In this document: positions 32,825 to 44,594 of the stretch, piece after piece
Numbering within the stretch: the first letter of the stretch is position 1
Layout: each line of letters starts with the position of its first letter
Source: Mactra quadrangularis
Taxonomy: Eukaryota; Mollusca; Bivalvia; Venerida; Mactridae
Assembly (NCBI GenBank): GCA_025267735.1
Contig: CM046304.1
Span: forward strand, 14,694,001 to 14,758,000
DNA: 64,000 nucleotides
Direction of reading: 5' to 3'
The notes under the pieces: model-generated
What the model saw: the letters and a program-made list of their open reading frames with translations, nothing else
What the model was told of the DNA's origin: nothing
Database searches by the model: none
Program-made: the position numbers and the translations under genes

Positions 32825-34315
32825 TTGTTATTTCAAATAATGACCAGAAATACGCTTAATAATTATTTCATAAGGGAAAATCTTTGGGAAAAACTTATAA
32901 AATTTGGTCTAAGGGGTAAAATCTTGAATATAGTTAAGTCAATATATGAAAATATAAAATCTAGAGTTAAGTATTGTAATCAATCAAGTGAAAATTATGA
33001 TTGTTTTCTAGGTGTAAGACAAGGTGAATGTTTATCACCATTTTTATGATATAGAAAAACATTTATATTGAAAAAGGTTTACCAGGTATTGATTTAGACA
33101 TGTTTAAAGTATTTTTAATCCTTTATGCTGACGACATTTTTTTATTTGCTAAAAGTAGTATTGAACTGCAATCTTGTTTAGATAGTTTATTTGCTTATAG
33201 TCAGCGTTGGAAGTTAGTTGTTAATACGGCCAAGACAAAAATCATGATTTTTAGAGAGGTTGGAAGAAACCCAAATAACCTCAAGTTTTTATATAATGGT
33301 AAAAATATTGAAATTGTGAATAAATTTAACTATCTTGGTGTGGTTTTTTCTACGGGTAGTTCATTTTCAAATGCACAAGATACACTTTCCGGACAGGCAC
33401 TCAAGGCAACTTTTAAACTTAACAAGTGTCTTTTTAGATTTACTGATATCTCTATTAAACAAAGACTTGATTTATTTGACAAATTGATATCTCCCATTTT
33501 AAATTATGCTAGCGAAGTTTGGGGGTTCGTACATTGGAAATAGTATCGAAAGAGTACATTTACAATTTTGTAAGAATATTTTGAGCGTTAAGCGGAGTAC
33601 GCAAAATGATTTTATATACGGAGAATTAGGTCGAGTCAATTTTAAATGTATGCGACATTATAATATAATTAAATATTGGGTTAAACTCTTACATACTAAT
33701 GAAAATAAATGTAATAAGAAAGTTTATCTAACCCTTAAATCAGATAGTGAAAAACACCCGACTAAGGTTAATTGGTGCACCTTATTGATCCAATAATTAG
33801 GAAATTTAGGTTTTTATGAAGTCTGGCTTTTCAAGAAGTAGGAAATGTTAAATTATTTTTTAAAATGTTAAAATAAGACTTAATGATCTTTTTATTCAAG
33901 GATGGAATGGCAGAATACATGAGTCCAGTAGGGCCTCATTTTATAAACATATTGCTAATTTTAGTTTTCAATAATATTTAAATACTTGTCATATTACTAA
34001 ATTTAGGTACTTTTTAACAAGATTACGTGTTTCTATCCATAGATTATACATTGAAAGTGGAAGATGGGCAAGGCCAAATCCTACACCTTTGTCTGAAGAA
34101 AATGTAATGTTGTAGAAGATGAATACCACTTTGTTTTAGAATGTAGCCTATATAAGAATCTTAGAAATATGTATATACAACGCTATTACAGAGTAAGACC
34201 TAGCATGTATGAATTAATAGAACTTTTTAAATCTGAGAATCCAGTTACTTTTAGAAAATTGAGTACTTATATTTACAAAGCATTTGAATACAGGTTATTA
34301 AATAATGATGAATAA
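32825..34315 (+). pseudogene. Decayed LINE ORF2, plus strand
   Basis: Broken frames read in order: LWEKLIKFGLRGKILNIVKS with GVRQGECLSP (RT motifs around the B region); ILYADDIFLFAKS, the YADD catalytic motif of RT; NTAKTKIMIF; FNYLGVVFS; INQRLDLF-like thumb; then LFIQGWNGRIHESSRASFYK and a C-terminal ECSLYKNLR. Stops and shifts occur at about 33047, 33535, 33795 and beyond. The endonuclease part is missing, so it is a 5'-truncated dead copy. The clade cannot be set by eye. Confidence 0.85.
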
Positions 34316-34326
34316 ACTTGTAAACT

Positions 34327-34817
34327 TGTTTATCCTAGAAATTCAATATGTTGAATCATGCCTGCAATATGTCTAGCTACAGGTTTCTTAAAGTGCTGAA
34401 TTCAAATATGAAGTAAAAAACTTAATTTAAAAAAACCACTATGGGGAGAAATTCAAAATGGCTGCCAATTTAAACCCATTTTGAGCATATTAGGGTAATT
34501 ATTTATCCTGGACATTCAAATCATACATGCAATATATCCAGAAACAGGTTTGTAAAGGTGATGCATTCAAAAAGGAAGTTAAAAACTTAATTCAAGGAAC
34601 CAATATGGCAAGAAATTCAAATGGCTACCAAATTTAACCCAGTTTGTTTGACCATATTCGTGTTAATATTTATCTTAGGCATTCAATGTGTTGAATCATG
34701 CTAACATTATGTCAATTTATAAGTTTGTTGAGGTAATATTATTCACTTATGAAGTCATAACTAATTTAAACAACCCAATATGGACAAAATTCAAAATGGC
34801 CACCAAAATAACACATT
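34327..34817 (+). repeat. About 170-bp diverged satellite-like repeat, three units
   Basis: Units start near 34331, 34504 and 34671. Each begins with TATCYTRGRCATTCAA-like sequence, has ATCATGCNNNCAATATG and CAATATGG, and ends with AAATTCAAAATGGCYRCCAA. The same unit occurs in reverse orientation at 36282-36965. Confidence 0.75.
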
Positions 34818-36281
34818 TTCAATGTATACTGTAATCAATGCTATAGCAAAGATCCAGTTAAAATAAAGATATTATTGGATAGAGGGATTTTTGGTTCAAA
34901 CCCACAAGAGTCAAAACCAATTTCCTTGCACAAAAATAAACTTGCAATTGTTCAATTCATGCAGGGATGAATCATTTGCCAATTGGTGTCTTTATTTTAT
35001 GTATTTTATTAGTCCAATAGTGTAATGTTAAATTAAACATCATCAGGCAACTCACATATATATAAATATAAATATACTAGTAGTCAAATGACCAGGGGAA
35101 ATAGCTGCAAATTTGGTAAAAATATGTAATCTTAAAGGTTTTGTGTCTAAGTTTGTGTAGAATTGTATCTGTAGAAAATGTACCAAATGTTTTTTGCTCA
35201 TCCTCAGTTATGGAGAAAACATTCTATATCTGTTTGTATTTATAAGTTTATGTCTTTCTATATAAATTCTCATTAGTTACAAAAAAATTGAAATGTGAGC
35301 TAATAGGTTTCCTGTATGTTTTAGAATTCATGAGAGATTCAAATGTTTAATCAATTAACAAATTGCATTTTGCTTGGTTTGGCTGTGATTGTATCAACCA
35401 CCTCTCAAAAAAATTGCCTCTTTCAATTATTGTTTTCTTTACTTTCTTTTACTCGGTTGTCACAATCTTGCATTTGTTTCAACCGTGCACAGTTGGCCAA
35501 ATAAATTAGCACCATCATCTCAATCATTAATTTTTACGGCTAGTTAAAAGAAATGCATGTGTATAAACAAATTAATAGAGATATCACCAAAATTGCAAAT
35601 CAGAATTAAAGGAAATGACACAATTGCTATTATGATATTTGAAAATTGGAGAATTCAATTCTTTGAATCTCTGAAAGCAATTGTTGATCCATTTACTTTT
35701 TGTGAAGATTTTGATACATACCTAAGCCAAACTTAATAAAAATAGACACAAAGAAAGTTAATGAATCGCATCTAGAAATCTGATAAGCTATTAAGTCATT
35801 CTTTACCGAGAAATTGCTTTATCATATTTTCAGAATTAAGATAACACGTACGCACAGTCTTGTTAAAAAAGTTGCAATCTATATTGTAGCTTAGTATAGC
35901 ATACAACCATTACCCATGACGATCCTTTAGTAACTAATATCTATAAAATTTCCTGGGAATTTTAACTCTAATTTGCAACCTAAGAGCGAAGACTTTTTCT
36001 ATGCAAATATGCATCAATATCTTAATGACGTAAAGCAATTAAAGACACATTTTTCAATCACGACATCATATTATGTGCCGCTAGTGAGGTTGGAACCAAT
36101 AACCTCTCAGACCTTAAGCTCTAATCATACCTCTAGAGCTCTACCTCAGCTATATAATGTTATATAATATATTAACACACATATAATCAAGTGTCATAAC
36201 TTTAGTCTTCTTTTAAGATTTTATTAACAAAAGTTAATTCATAAATTGCGTAATATGTCTAAAGTGTGCCGTTTATAACTG
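34818..36281. other. Spacer, no supported gene
   Basis: AT-rich with no repeat boundaries or coding signature identified. Confidence 0.5.
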
Positions 36282-36965
36282 AAATATGATTTATTTTGGC
36301 GGCCATTTTGAATTTTCGGCCATATTTGCTTGTTTAATTTAGTTTTTGGGTTATATTTGAACTCAGCACCATACAACACCTTTAAATTGATATATTGCAG
36401 ACATGATTCAACATATTCAATGCCCAGTAAATATCAATCTGATTAAAACCCGATCTAAAATTTTACCGCTCGCATACTCGCTAATTTAGATCTGGCCTTT
36501 TCCAAACGAAGGTCACGTTCAGGTGACCTTTTCTATCATAATATTCATGACGAAATTGTAATGATACGTAACTTGTTAACATTGTCTACGTCACGCAATT
36601 TGAAATGAGCCACCCAATCGCAGACTGTGAATAATACCGCTGTTGAATTTGCATGCAAACCTTGGTCTAAAATAGAAATTACGAAATCAAAATGTGATTA
36701 ATAGTGTTTTCGTCTAGATGAAAGCTACACATTGATTGGTCGACACAAAGTTCATCTCGACGTGACCTTGCATTGACTAAGTAGATATCCAGTACGACAA
36801 CGCGAGTAGAACAGGATCTCTGTTTACGGAGATTGAGTAAATATAATACCCAAATATGTCCAAAATTTGGGTCATTTTGTCAGCCATTTTGAATTTTTAT
36901 TTTGACTTCATATTTGAACTCAGCAGCCTATCAAACCTATACTATGAGATATTGAAAGCCTATTA
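36282..36965 (-). repeat. Inverted copies of the 170-bp repeat, split by a MITE
   Basis: The reverse complement of 36282-36434 and of about 36845-36965 matches the 34.3-34.8 kb units (TTGAATATGTTGAATCATG; AAAATTCAAAATGGCCGCCA). The MITE at 36435-36835 sits between them. Confidence 0.7.
36426..36844 (+). mobile_element. MITE with CAATCT termini and 9-bp TSD, copy 1
   Basis: The element is 36435-36835 (401 bp), starting CAATCTGATTAAAACCCGAT and ending TTTACGGAGATTG. It is flanked by the perfect direct repeat AGTAAATAT (36426-36434, 36836-36844). A second copy in reverse orientation is at 59995-60397, with its own different 9-bp duplication, so mobility is well supported. No transposase inside. 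The class is perhaps MULE-derived, by TSD length. Confidence 0.88.
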
Positions 36966-37751
36966 AAATTGATTTATAACAGCTAGATATAAAAAAATGT
37001 TATTTTTGTGCAAAATGGGCGTGTCCTACTTTCAAGGGGGGGGGGGTTAATGGGGTCACACAAATGTTTTTGTTGTTAATTCTATTATCATATTGATGGC
37101 ACCATATTTTAAGCAAGGTCTCACATGGCTATCTTTAAGAAATGAAATTAACAACCCCCCTAATAGTAGTATTGTTATAAATCATATGTAACATATTTGA
37201 AGACTGAAATGATTAATTTTGTTTTACATTTGTAAAAATATGTGGTTTTTGTGAAATATTAGATTTCGAAGCACAACTGTAGAAGTAAAAACTTCATTAA
37301 ATCTCAAATTTCACAAACCCTACATATTCTTTAAGTTATGTTTCGAATTTTTTTTTAATTCTTATCATATCTGTTTACAAACAACCTTCTAGGATTGGAT
37401 GATATTTACATATTTCTAAGTTCGGTGCTCCTTTTACGCATCGATGCTACAAGTTTGCAAAGAAATCTAGCCGGAAGACCAGAAAACCCATTCAGGTTAA
37501 TGGGGGTCACACACACTATTGAAAAAAATGTTTCATTTAAAACTGACTCAACGCTATCATTTGTAACTTGCAAATCCTCAATGTCAATTTTCAACACATT
37601 ACTGTACCGACAGAACTGGCTCAAATTTCACAATTCTTGAGTGAGCAATAACAAACAAAAAAGATAATTATGGTTTTTGTAGACCGGACAAGACTTTTGT
37701 CCATTAGTATATTTTTACTATACACGTGTGTTTAAGAGTATGCATCATGTT
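36966..37751. other. Spacer, no supported gene
   Basis: It contains an 11-bp G run at about 37036. Two overlapping opposite ORFs at 37395-37640 have no recognisable domain. Confidence 0.5.
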
Positions 37752-38456
37752 ACACTGCCGGTAATCACGTGATTTTGTTATGATCAGCTGTACTATTAAA
37801 TGGCGGCCAGACTCGTCACCTCAGGTAGGTTTTTTACATTTTTTAAGTAGAAAACCACGGAATCTTGTTATTTCATTACGTGCAGAGTACCCTCCATTGC
37901 AAGCGATTTATGACAATACAAAAATGTTTTTCCTACGTCCATAAATAAAAAAGTTATTGAGCGAATTATTTTGAAATCTTACGTACTTGTTGTGATCGGC
38001 TGTACTATATATATCTGTTTTTGCCTTTTTGTACTGAATGAAGCCATTTGCCACAAGAATTTACCCACCAGGAAACTCAAAACATTATTCTATGATACAT
38101 GTGTCATCTTTTCTGTCAAAGGTCAGGGTGTAAATGTGAATTTTGACGGAAAACAAAAAATGATAAGCTGTACTATTTGATTTTCAATGATAAGCTGTAC
38201 TCTTAGATTCCTGAACTAACCGACAATGATGTTACACGTATCTTACTACGTTAAATGTCGAATTCCTCGGTTGTAAATTTCAATTTTTGGTACGGATAAA
38301 TGAAAGTAAACTATAATGTTAAGTTTGGTTAAATGTCACCGTCAAATTACGTCATTTTATGAACTTACAAAAGTATAGTTAACGACTTTACTTACTGAAA
38401 TACGATCATAGATAATCATTATCTGATGACTTAAGTTTTTATGCAGAAGACGTTGT
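37752..38456 (+). repeat. Left arm of a large inverted repeat
   Basis: 37752-38041 (290 bp) is the close reverse complement of 44305-44594, and 38411-38456 of 44259-44304. A 369-bp segment (38042-38410) interrupts this arm only. Both arms contain TTAAATGGCGG, then AGACTCGTCACCTCAG/GTAGGT, an ATG followed eight codons later by a consensus splice donor, so the arm may be a duplicated 5' exon region. The phrase GATNAGCTGTACT recurs four times in and near this arm. Confidence 0.85.
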
Positions 38457-38609
38457 GTATATTCTCGAGTACCATTGCATGTCTCTGTCTAAATATCTAT
38501 TTAGTGTCATTGAGTGAGACAAGTAGTGATTTGTTTCTCGCTTTCTGTTTTGTGTATTGATATATTCATCTTATTGGTCATTGTAATACGTTTTATTCGT
38601 TCCAGAATT

Positions 38610-39690
38610 ATGGACACTGGTAAAGTTTTTAGATACTGCGGAAAGTTCTTCAAACCACAAGGAAGTCTAAGTATCCACGAGAGAGGACACATTGGAAAGG
38701 CTTCGTATAATTGCTGAGGAAGTTTTTCATTTTCTTTTGTACAGTATGCATCGGTAAATGTTTAATTATTTGTAATTATTCGTGTGGTAAATAATGAGAT
38801 GTTGCATTTCAATTAAATTGGTATCGAGAATTCCATTAAAAACGATAGACCAGTTTTATGTTACATTTTCGTTTTTTTAAACACACTGTTACATAGTTAT
38901 TTTGTCTTGGAATCGTTTAATCAATGTTAACCAAACATTCATATTATTCCTAAGCATGAAAAGATAATGGAATGCACATTTTAATGTTAAATAATTTAAA
39001 AAGTCATAAATTATAAATGTAGCTATTGTTTCAAGACATGTTTATGTCTCAATTGTAGAACAATTATTGATAAATGCAGTTTCCCCGCCTAACATGCAAA
39101 TTCTGAATTGAGGAAGAAGACCTTTCAGTCCTTTTAAACCGTTCTGTACGAATAAAACTATTGATATCGACCAACTTATAAAAATGTTTCAAATAAAGAG
39201 TCTGTTCTTGTACTAGGTGCATTAACACGAGTCGTTTCAGCCAACTAGTTATTTTTCAATACGATAGCGGTTTCATTTGACATCATTCTGAAACTGGTCT
39301 GTACCGGGCACTGTTTCCTGAGGTGGACTTTATGACAAAAACTCAAGGAGTACATAATGTTTCCCATCTTAAACACCAGTTTTCTTTCACTTGAAAGCAA
39401 TTTTTTATACACTGTTAAATATATAAAAGTTGTTTTTTTTCTATTATTTATCGTTGTAGTGGCAATAAGCATGGTGATGAAAAACGGTATGTGTGCGACA
39501 ACTGTGGAGAAAAGTTTGCGATTAAAGCTAGCCTTACCGACGATACGAAAGAAATACATGGGAATAATACACGTGTGAAACGTGTAAACAACTGTTTACT
39601 AGAAGAGGACATTTGGTTGAGCATCAGAAAGCAGTACACGTGGGCAAGAAATCTCACTCTTGTGGAAAATGGTCTAGTAATCTAGTTTCT
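38610..39690 (+). pseudogene. Broken C2H2 zinc-finger gene
   Basis: Part 1 (38610-38717): MDTGKVFRYCGKFFKPQGSL, then SIHERGHIGKASYNC and a stop. It is a finger whose first Cys is lost. An acceptor-like TTCGTTCCAG precedes it. Part 2 (about 39473-39566): KRYVCDNCGEKFAIKASLTD; the first His of the finger is replaced by Asp. Part 3 (about 39571-39690), in a different frame: TCETCKQLFTRRGHLVEHQK followed by AVH, an intact C-x2-C-x12-H-x4-H finger, then a partial finger. Lost ligands plus a frameshift indicate a dead gene or an assembly error. Confidence 0.7.
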
Positions 39691-40741
39691 TTTTGTCTTT
39701 TCTTATTGCTCACCTGAGAACTTTTATCACAATACGTCTATCGATTGTCCGTTGTCATCATTTGTTAGTGACCACTGTAACACCTTCATTATTTGTCCGG
39801 CTCAGATCAGCTAGTCTTAGTAAAAATTGTAATTCTCTTTTTACTCCATTTGATTGGTTATATAGTCTGATTCACGTCTTCGGTGATACATTATAATGCA
39901 AATTGTGAAATCATTCAAAGCGCATTAACATAATAGCTCTAACTATGCTGTAACTTGAACAATTTACTTTGCAAGTTACCTGATATGGTTATTTCTTATG
40001 TCCAGAAACAATTGTGCAATGTTTTGCAAATGCTCCGAAAATAGTTTTCTCACATTCGATTTGTCAAGTTATTTCCGATCAGCAGTTTAGCATAATGCCA
40101 CACTGTGTTCATTGGCATTGTGTTTACCTCCAATTGAGGTTTAGTTGTTTTGTCGATGATGTGTATTTGAAATGCAAAAAGCAACATGTTTATTTTTTCA
40201 ATAAGTGAAAACAACACTCTATATTTTCGTCCTGTATTAACGTTTTGACTACAAGGCCTTATCAAACAAAGATTGAATTAATGCAGCTAAATTGTACTTT
40301 ATTACTTCTTGTTACGCTTTCAAGACACGTATTGTTATTTGACTTCATATAACACTCAGTTTCATATAAGAGTAACAAGACGTATTATGAAGTTGCATTT
40401 ACCAATTTTCTGTTGAATGTAGACATTGCAGTCAAAACATAAATAAGATGAGAATTACAGAATGTTCAATATTTCGTGTTTATCTGGATACAAAGTTGAA
40501 ATACTCAAGAGTATCCATATTAATGATTGTAGATTTTAATGATTTGTAAGTTTTTGTGATATTATTGCTTTCTTTAAAATTAAATTACGGTATAATGGCA
40601 TTGATTCTGTGGTAAGTTTTACATGATTACACTAGTTTTGAAACATATTTATGTTGTTTTATTCATTTCTGAAATGATATTGTGTCACAAACTTAACAAA
40701 ATGAATATCATTAAAATGATAAGTGACGTGCAATTATAGTA
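39691..40741. other. Spacer, no supported gene
   Basis: AT-rich; small ORFs only. Confidence 0.5.
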
Positions 40742-41609
40742 TACCACTGAACAAAAGTTCTAACCGATCACTTTTCAAATTTTGACTATTTCATAACTGG
40801 CCAATGGATCCTTTTTAAATTTTGCTGAGGTGATTTTTGAGTAATTTTCTACCGATTTGTGGGAAAAATATAATTTGATACGATCTGATGCACTCGATCG
40901 GCACACATAGTGTGGTTTACTCATTTGGTCACGAAATATTCGTGTACAGAATGGTGAGTAAATAAATTTCACTTTGCATGAATCCTTGTTAACTTTATAA
41001 ATGAAAAAACATAAAACATTGCACGAATGTCGATCCTGTCGGCGAGTTGTAACCTATGTTCTTGGTCTTCGACGTCAGTTAGAAACGATTCCCGTCCCTT
41101 GCGACATCGTCCAAAGTCGCGATGGTCGAAAAGACCGGATTAAAGTGTCATGCAACTTGAAATAGGGATGAACACATTAAGAGTAATAAAATTATAGCAT
41201 TTTTTCTATTTTAACAATACTTTTCGATATTTTTTTAAAGATGTTTCCATGAACAGCCACTCACCTGTTTGATAGAGGCTCCGGTATTCAACATTCCATT
41301 GGCTACGCCACGATCCTGCATCGGCATTTGTGCAATGTTCAATGTTTTTTCACTTATAAAGTTAACAAGGATTCATGCAAAGTGAAATTTAATACTCACC
41401 ACTCTCTGTCACGAACATTTCTAGTCAAAATGTGTAAACCACACCCTGTGTGCCGATCGAGTGCATTGGACCGTATGAAATTCATTTCCCCATAAATCGG
41501 TAGAAAATGACACAAAAATCACCTCTGCAAAATTTGATAAGGATCCATCAGTCCGTTATAAAATAATCAAAATTTGAAAAGTGATCGGTTAGAACTTTTG
41601 TTCAGTGTA
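40742..41609 (+). mobile_element. Foldback/Tc1-mariner-like MITE, copy 1
   Basis: Termini CACTGAACAAAAGTTCTAAC (40745) and its reverse complement ending at 41607, next to TA on both sides. The arms are long (about 250-300 bp, imperfect) around a unique centre, with length about 864 bp. No intact transposase. TA flanks fit the Tc1/mariner superfamily. Copy 2 at 42127 is in the opposite orientation. Confidence 0.8.
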
Positions 41610-42124
41610 TTTGTCCAACTTTCTGATACTTGATAATTACAAAAAAGTAGCGCAGAAATATTCACATACCAACAGTGATTCGTTGTTCACATACACAATG
41701 GTTCAAAAAAGAGGTTTACTGCCTTTAATTGAACACTCATCTTGCATTGCAAGGCATGTGAAACTGAAAGGTAACCTCTAGTTTCATTTAAACTGCACCG
41801 ATAAATGGCGTTCTGACAATGATTGGTTCGATTAGAAAGAATAGTTGTTAATGGCTTTTTTAAACAAGATTATCTTGGTAAGTATATTCTTGGATCCTTT
41901 CATTACATATAATAAACAAAATCATAATCGATCATGAAGTTTTAAAATAATGTTTGGCTTATTGTTTTATAAAAATGAAAAGAAACTTGAGATGAGTCTA
42001 AAGCAATGTAATAAGCTTTTGAAAATTGGCCTTTATTAAATAAATCAATTAGACAAACAGTAGCTTAAAACTAAGTGACTATTTACGAATGTGTTTAATG
42101 TATGTGTTTGATATGTACAAAATG
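41610..42124. other. Spacer between the two foldback elements
   Basis: 515 bp, AT-rich, nothing recognised. Confidence 0.5.
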
Positions 42125-42985
42125 TACGCTGAACGAAAGTTCTAACCGGTCACTTTTCAAATTTTGATTATTTAATAACGTCCCAATGGATCCTTATTAA
42201 ATTTTGCAGAGGTGATTTTTGTGCCACTTTCAACCGATTTGTGGCAAAAGAAATTGATACGGTCCGATGCACTAGATCGGGACACAGGGTGTGATTTACA
42301 CATTTTGGCACGAAATGTTCGTGTAGAGAGTGGTAATTATTAATTTTCACTTTGAATGAATCCTTGATAATTTTATAAGTGAAAAAAACAACATCAATAA
42401 TTGCACAAATGTCGATGCAGGTTCGTGGCGTAGCCAATGGAATGTTGAATGCTGGAGCCTCTATCAAACAGATTAGTAGCTGTTCATGGGAACATCTTTA
42501 TGGAAATATCGAGAAAGTATTGTTAAAATAGAAAAATGCTACAATTTTATTATTTTCAATGTTTTCATTCCAATTTTAAGTTGCATGACACTTTAATCGG
42601 GTTTTTTCGACGATCGCTACTTTGGACGATGTAGCAATGGACCGGAATCGTTCCTATCAGTCGCCGAATACCAAGAACAAAGGTTACAACTCGCCGACAT
42701 GATCGACATTCGTGCAATCTTTTATGCTTTTTTTCATTTATAAAGTTAACAAGGATTCACCCAAAGTGTAAATTAATATTCACCACTCTCTATACGAACA
42801 TTCCGTGTGTAAATCACACCCTGTGTGCCGATTGAGTGCATCAGACCGTATCAAAGTATTTCCCCCTACAAAGCGGTAGAAAATGACACAAACATTCCCT
42901 CAGCAAAATTCTATAAGGATCCATTGGCCCGTTATAAAATGATCAAAATTTGAAAAGTGATCGGTTAGAACTTTTGTTCAGTGTA
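42125..42985 (-). mobile_element. Foldback MITE, copy 2, opposite orientation
   Basis: Element 42127-42983 (857 bp) with termini CGCTGAACGAAAGTTCTAAC and its complement, TA on both sides. The unique central landmark of copy 1 (CTGTTTGATAGAGGCTCC, about 41266) appears here as its reverse complement near 42455, showing that the copies are inverted. Confidence 0.8.
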
Positions 42986-43594
42986 TATATATACGCATAA
43001 TAATCTATCAAGACATACAAGTTTCTGGAAAAATGTTTCATCAATTTATTCGTACATGCACAAACACATCCAAAAACATTACATTAAATCAATAATGACT
43101 ACATAATTTTCGTCTCCATTGGTCATCTCGAGAGAAAATGTAGCAAAAAAAATAAACACATAATTTACACATAATTGGAAAACTAATTGAAATCTATACA
43201 AACAATGATTCTGATATCCAATTCTAAACATATTTTCAATGACGTCCCTTGACGATCAGAACTTTAAATTTATCTGTTTATCTATTTATCTGAAGCTAAA
43301 CAAGTTTCTTATCAATTGTTTCTGAGACCTGCTATATAGATCTACATGTACAGGAAACAATTCAGTAGAAAGAATTGATATCTTGCATGTTACAAGTACA
43401 ACACTGTCACTGATGTCCACAATGTTTACTCAGATGAACTTATTTCAGACATTATGAAATCGTATATGTCACGGTATGTGTTTGTTTCAGTTCCGTTCTA
43501 TTTATCTGAGTATCCACATATCAAGTTAGAAAGTTTCAAGTGATGTGGTGTCAAGGAATTCAATCTTAAAACAATACATCTATTAGTGTTTATG
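42986..43594. other. Spacer, no supported gene
   Basis: AT-rich; nothing recognised. Confidence 0.5.
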
Positions 43595-43761
43595 TTACTC
43601 CACATTTTATCGAACGAGAGCATTTTGGCTTCTTTCCCTCAGGATTTTTCTCAACGGACGGTCGAAGATCTTTTTTGAAGTGCTGTTTAAGATCTCGCAA
43701 CAGTCTCCATCTTTTCCTTCCCATCCGACGGACACGTTCGATAGAGTCAAACTCGAGGTTC
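43595..43761 (-). other. Candidate orphan exon, minus strand
   Basis: On the minus strand, TTTTTTGTTTCTTTACCAG is an excellent splice acceptor ending at 43762. From 43761 two frames stay open: one reads NLEFDSIERVRRMGRKRWRL and onward to a stop at 43595 (basic, Arg/Lys-rich); the other reads GTSSLTLSNVSVGWEGKDGD to a stop near 43607. The second is in phase with the ATG plus donor in the inverted arm at about 44535-44565 (MADRLVTS). Neither frame matches a family I recognise with confidence. Confidence 0.35.
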
Positions 43762-44258
43762 CTGGTAAAGAAACAAAAAAGTATATGGAAAACAACATCT
43801 GCAATAACATGTTATACACAAATCTTTTCAAACAGACATAAAGTGCTATTGTAGCCAAAAGGCGGAACAGTGTGCTTAACCCAGTGCGTCTTAGAAGACA
43901 CTGGTATAATAAAAGAATTTTAAACAGCCAAATTCTGAAGTACTTATTGCCCCCTTAATACGCCAATATATTCTTAAAATAATTGCATGTACAGACGTAA
44001 TGTACGTAATTATTCGATGTGAATATAAATAGTTAATTCATGTGTGACTGACAATACTGTTTGCAAAAAATACATTGTACAAATCAAATTCCACTTGTTG
44101 AAGGGTCTATGTACCTCTTCAGAAAGTGTATTTTGGAAACACAATTGTATTTCTGTAAATACATTGACCCGAAATCACATAAGTCTGGTGAATTTTCGTT
44201 TAAACTCATCGAGCTTTATACACACTAAAACTCAAATCAGTAAATTTTTAACTATATT
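43762..44258. other. Spacer between orphan exon and right arm
   Basis: AT-rich. The ORF at 44044-44367 overlaps the inverted arm and is not supported. Confidence 0.5.
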
Positions 44259-44594
44259 ACAACGTCTTCTGCATAAAAACTTAAGTCATCAGATAATGAT
44301 TATCTCATTCAGTACAAAAAGGCAAAAACAGATATATATAGTACAGCCGATCACAACAAGTACGTAAGATTTCAAAATAATTCGCTCAATAACTTTTTTA
44401 TTTATGGACGTAGGAAAAACATTTTTGTATTGTCATAAATCGCTTGCAATGGAGGGTACTCTGCACGTAATGAAATAACAAGATTCCGTGGTTTTCTAAT
44501 TAAAAAATGTGAAAAACCTACCTGAGGTGACGAGTCTGTCCGCCATTTAATAGTACAGCTGATCATAACAAAATCACGTGATTACCGGCAGTGT
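44259..44594 (-). repeat. Right arm of the large inverted repeat
   Basis: 336 bp contiguous, the reverse complement of 37752-38041 plus 38411-38456. On the minus strand it carries TTAAATGGCGGACAGACTCG, then TCACCTCAG/GTAGGT. The two arms bracket about 6.2 kb with the zinc-finger remnant and both foldback MITEs. Confidence 0.85.

Noticed and set aside
37395..37640. Overlapping sense and antisense ORFs of 81 and 72 codons
   Set aside because: No domain or splice signals; chance open frames.
44044..44367. 107-codon plus-strand ORF
   Set aside because: Runs into the inverted arm antisense to its exon-like strand; low-complexity composition.
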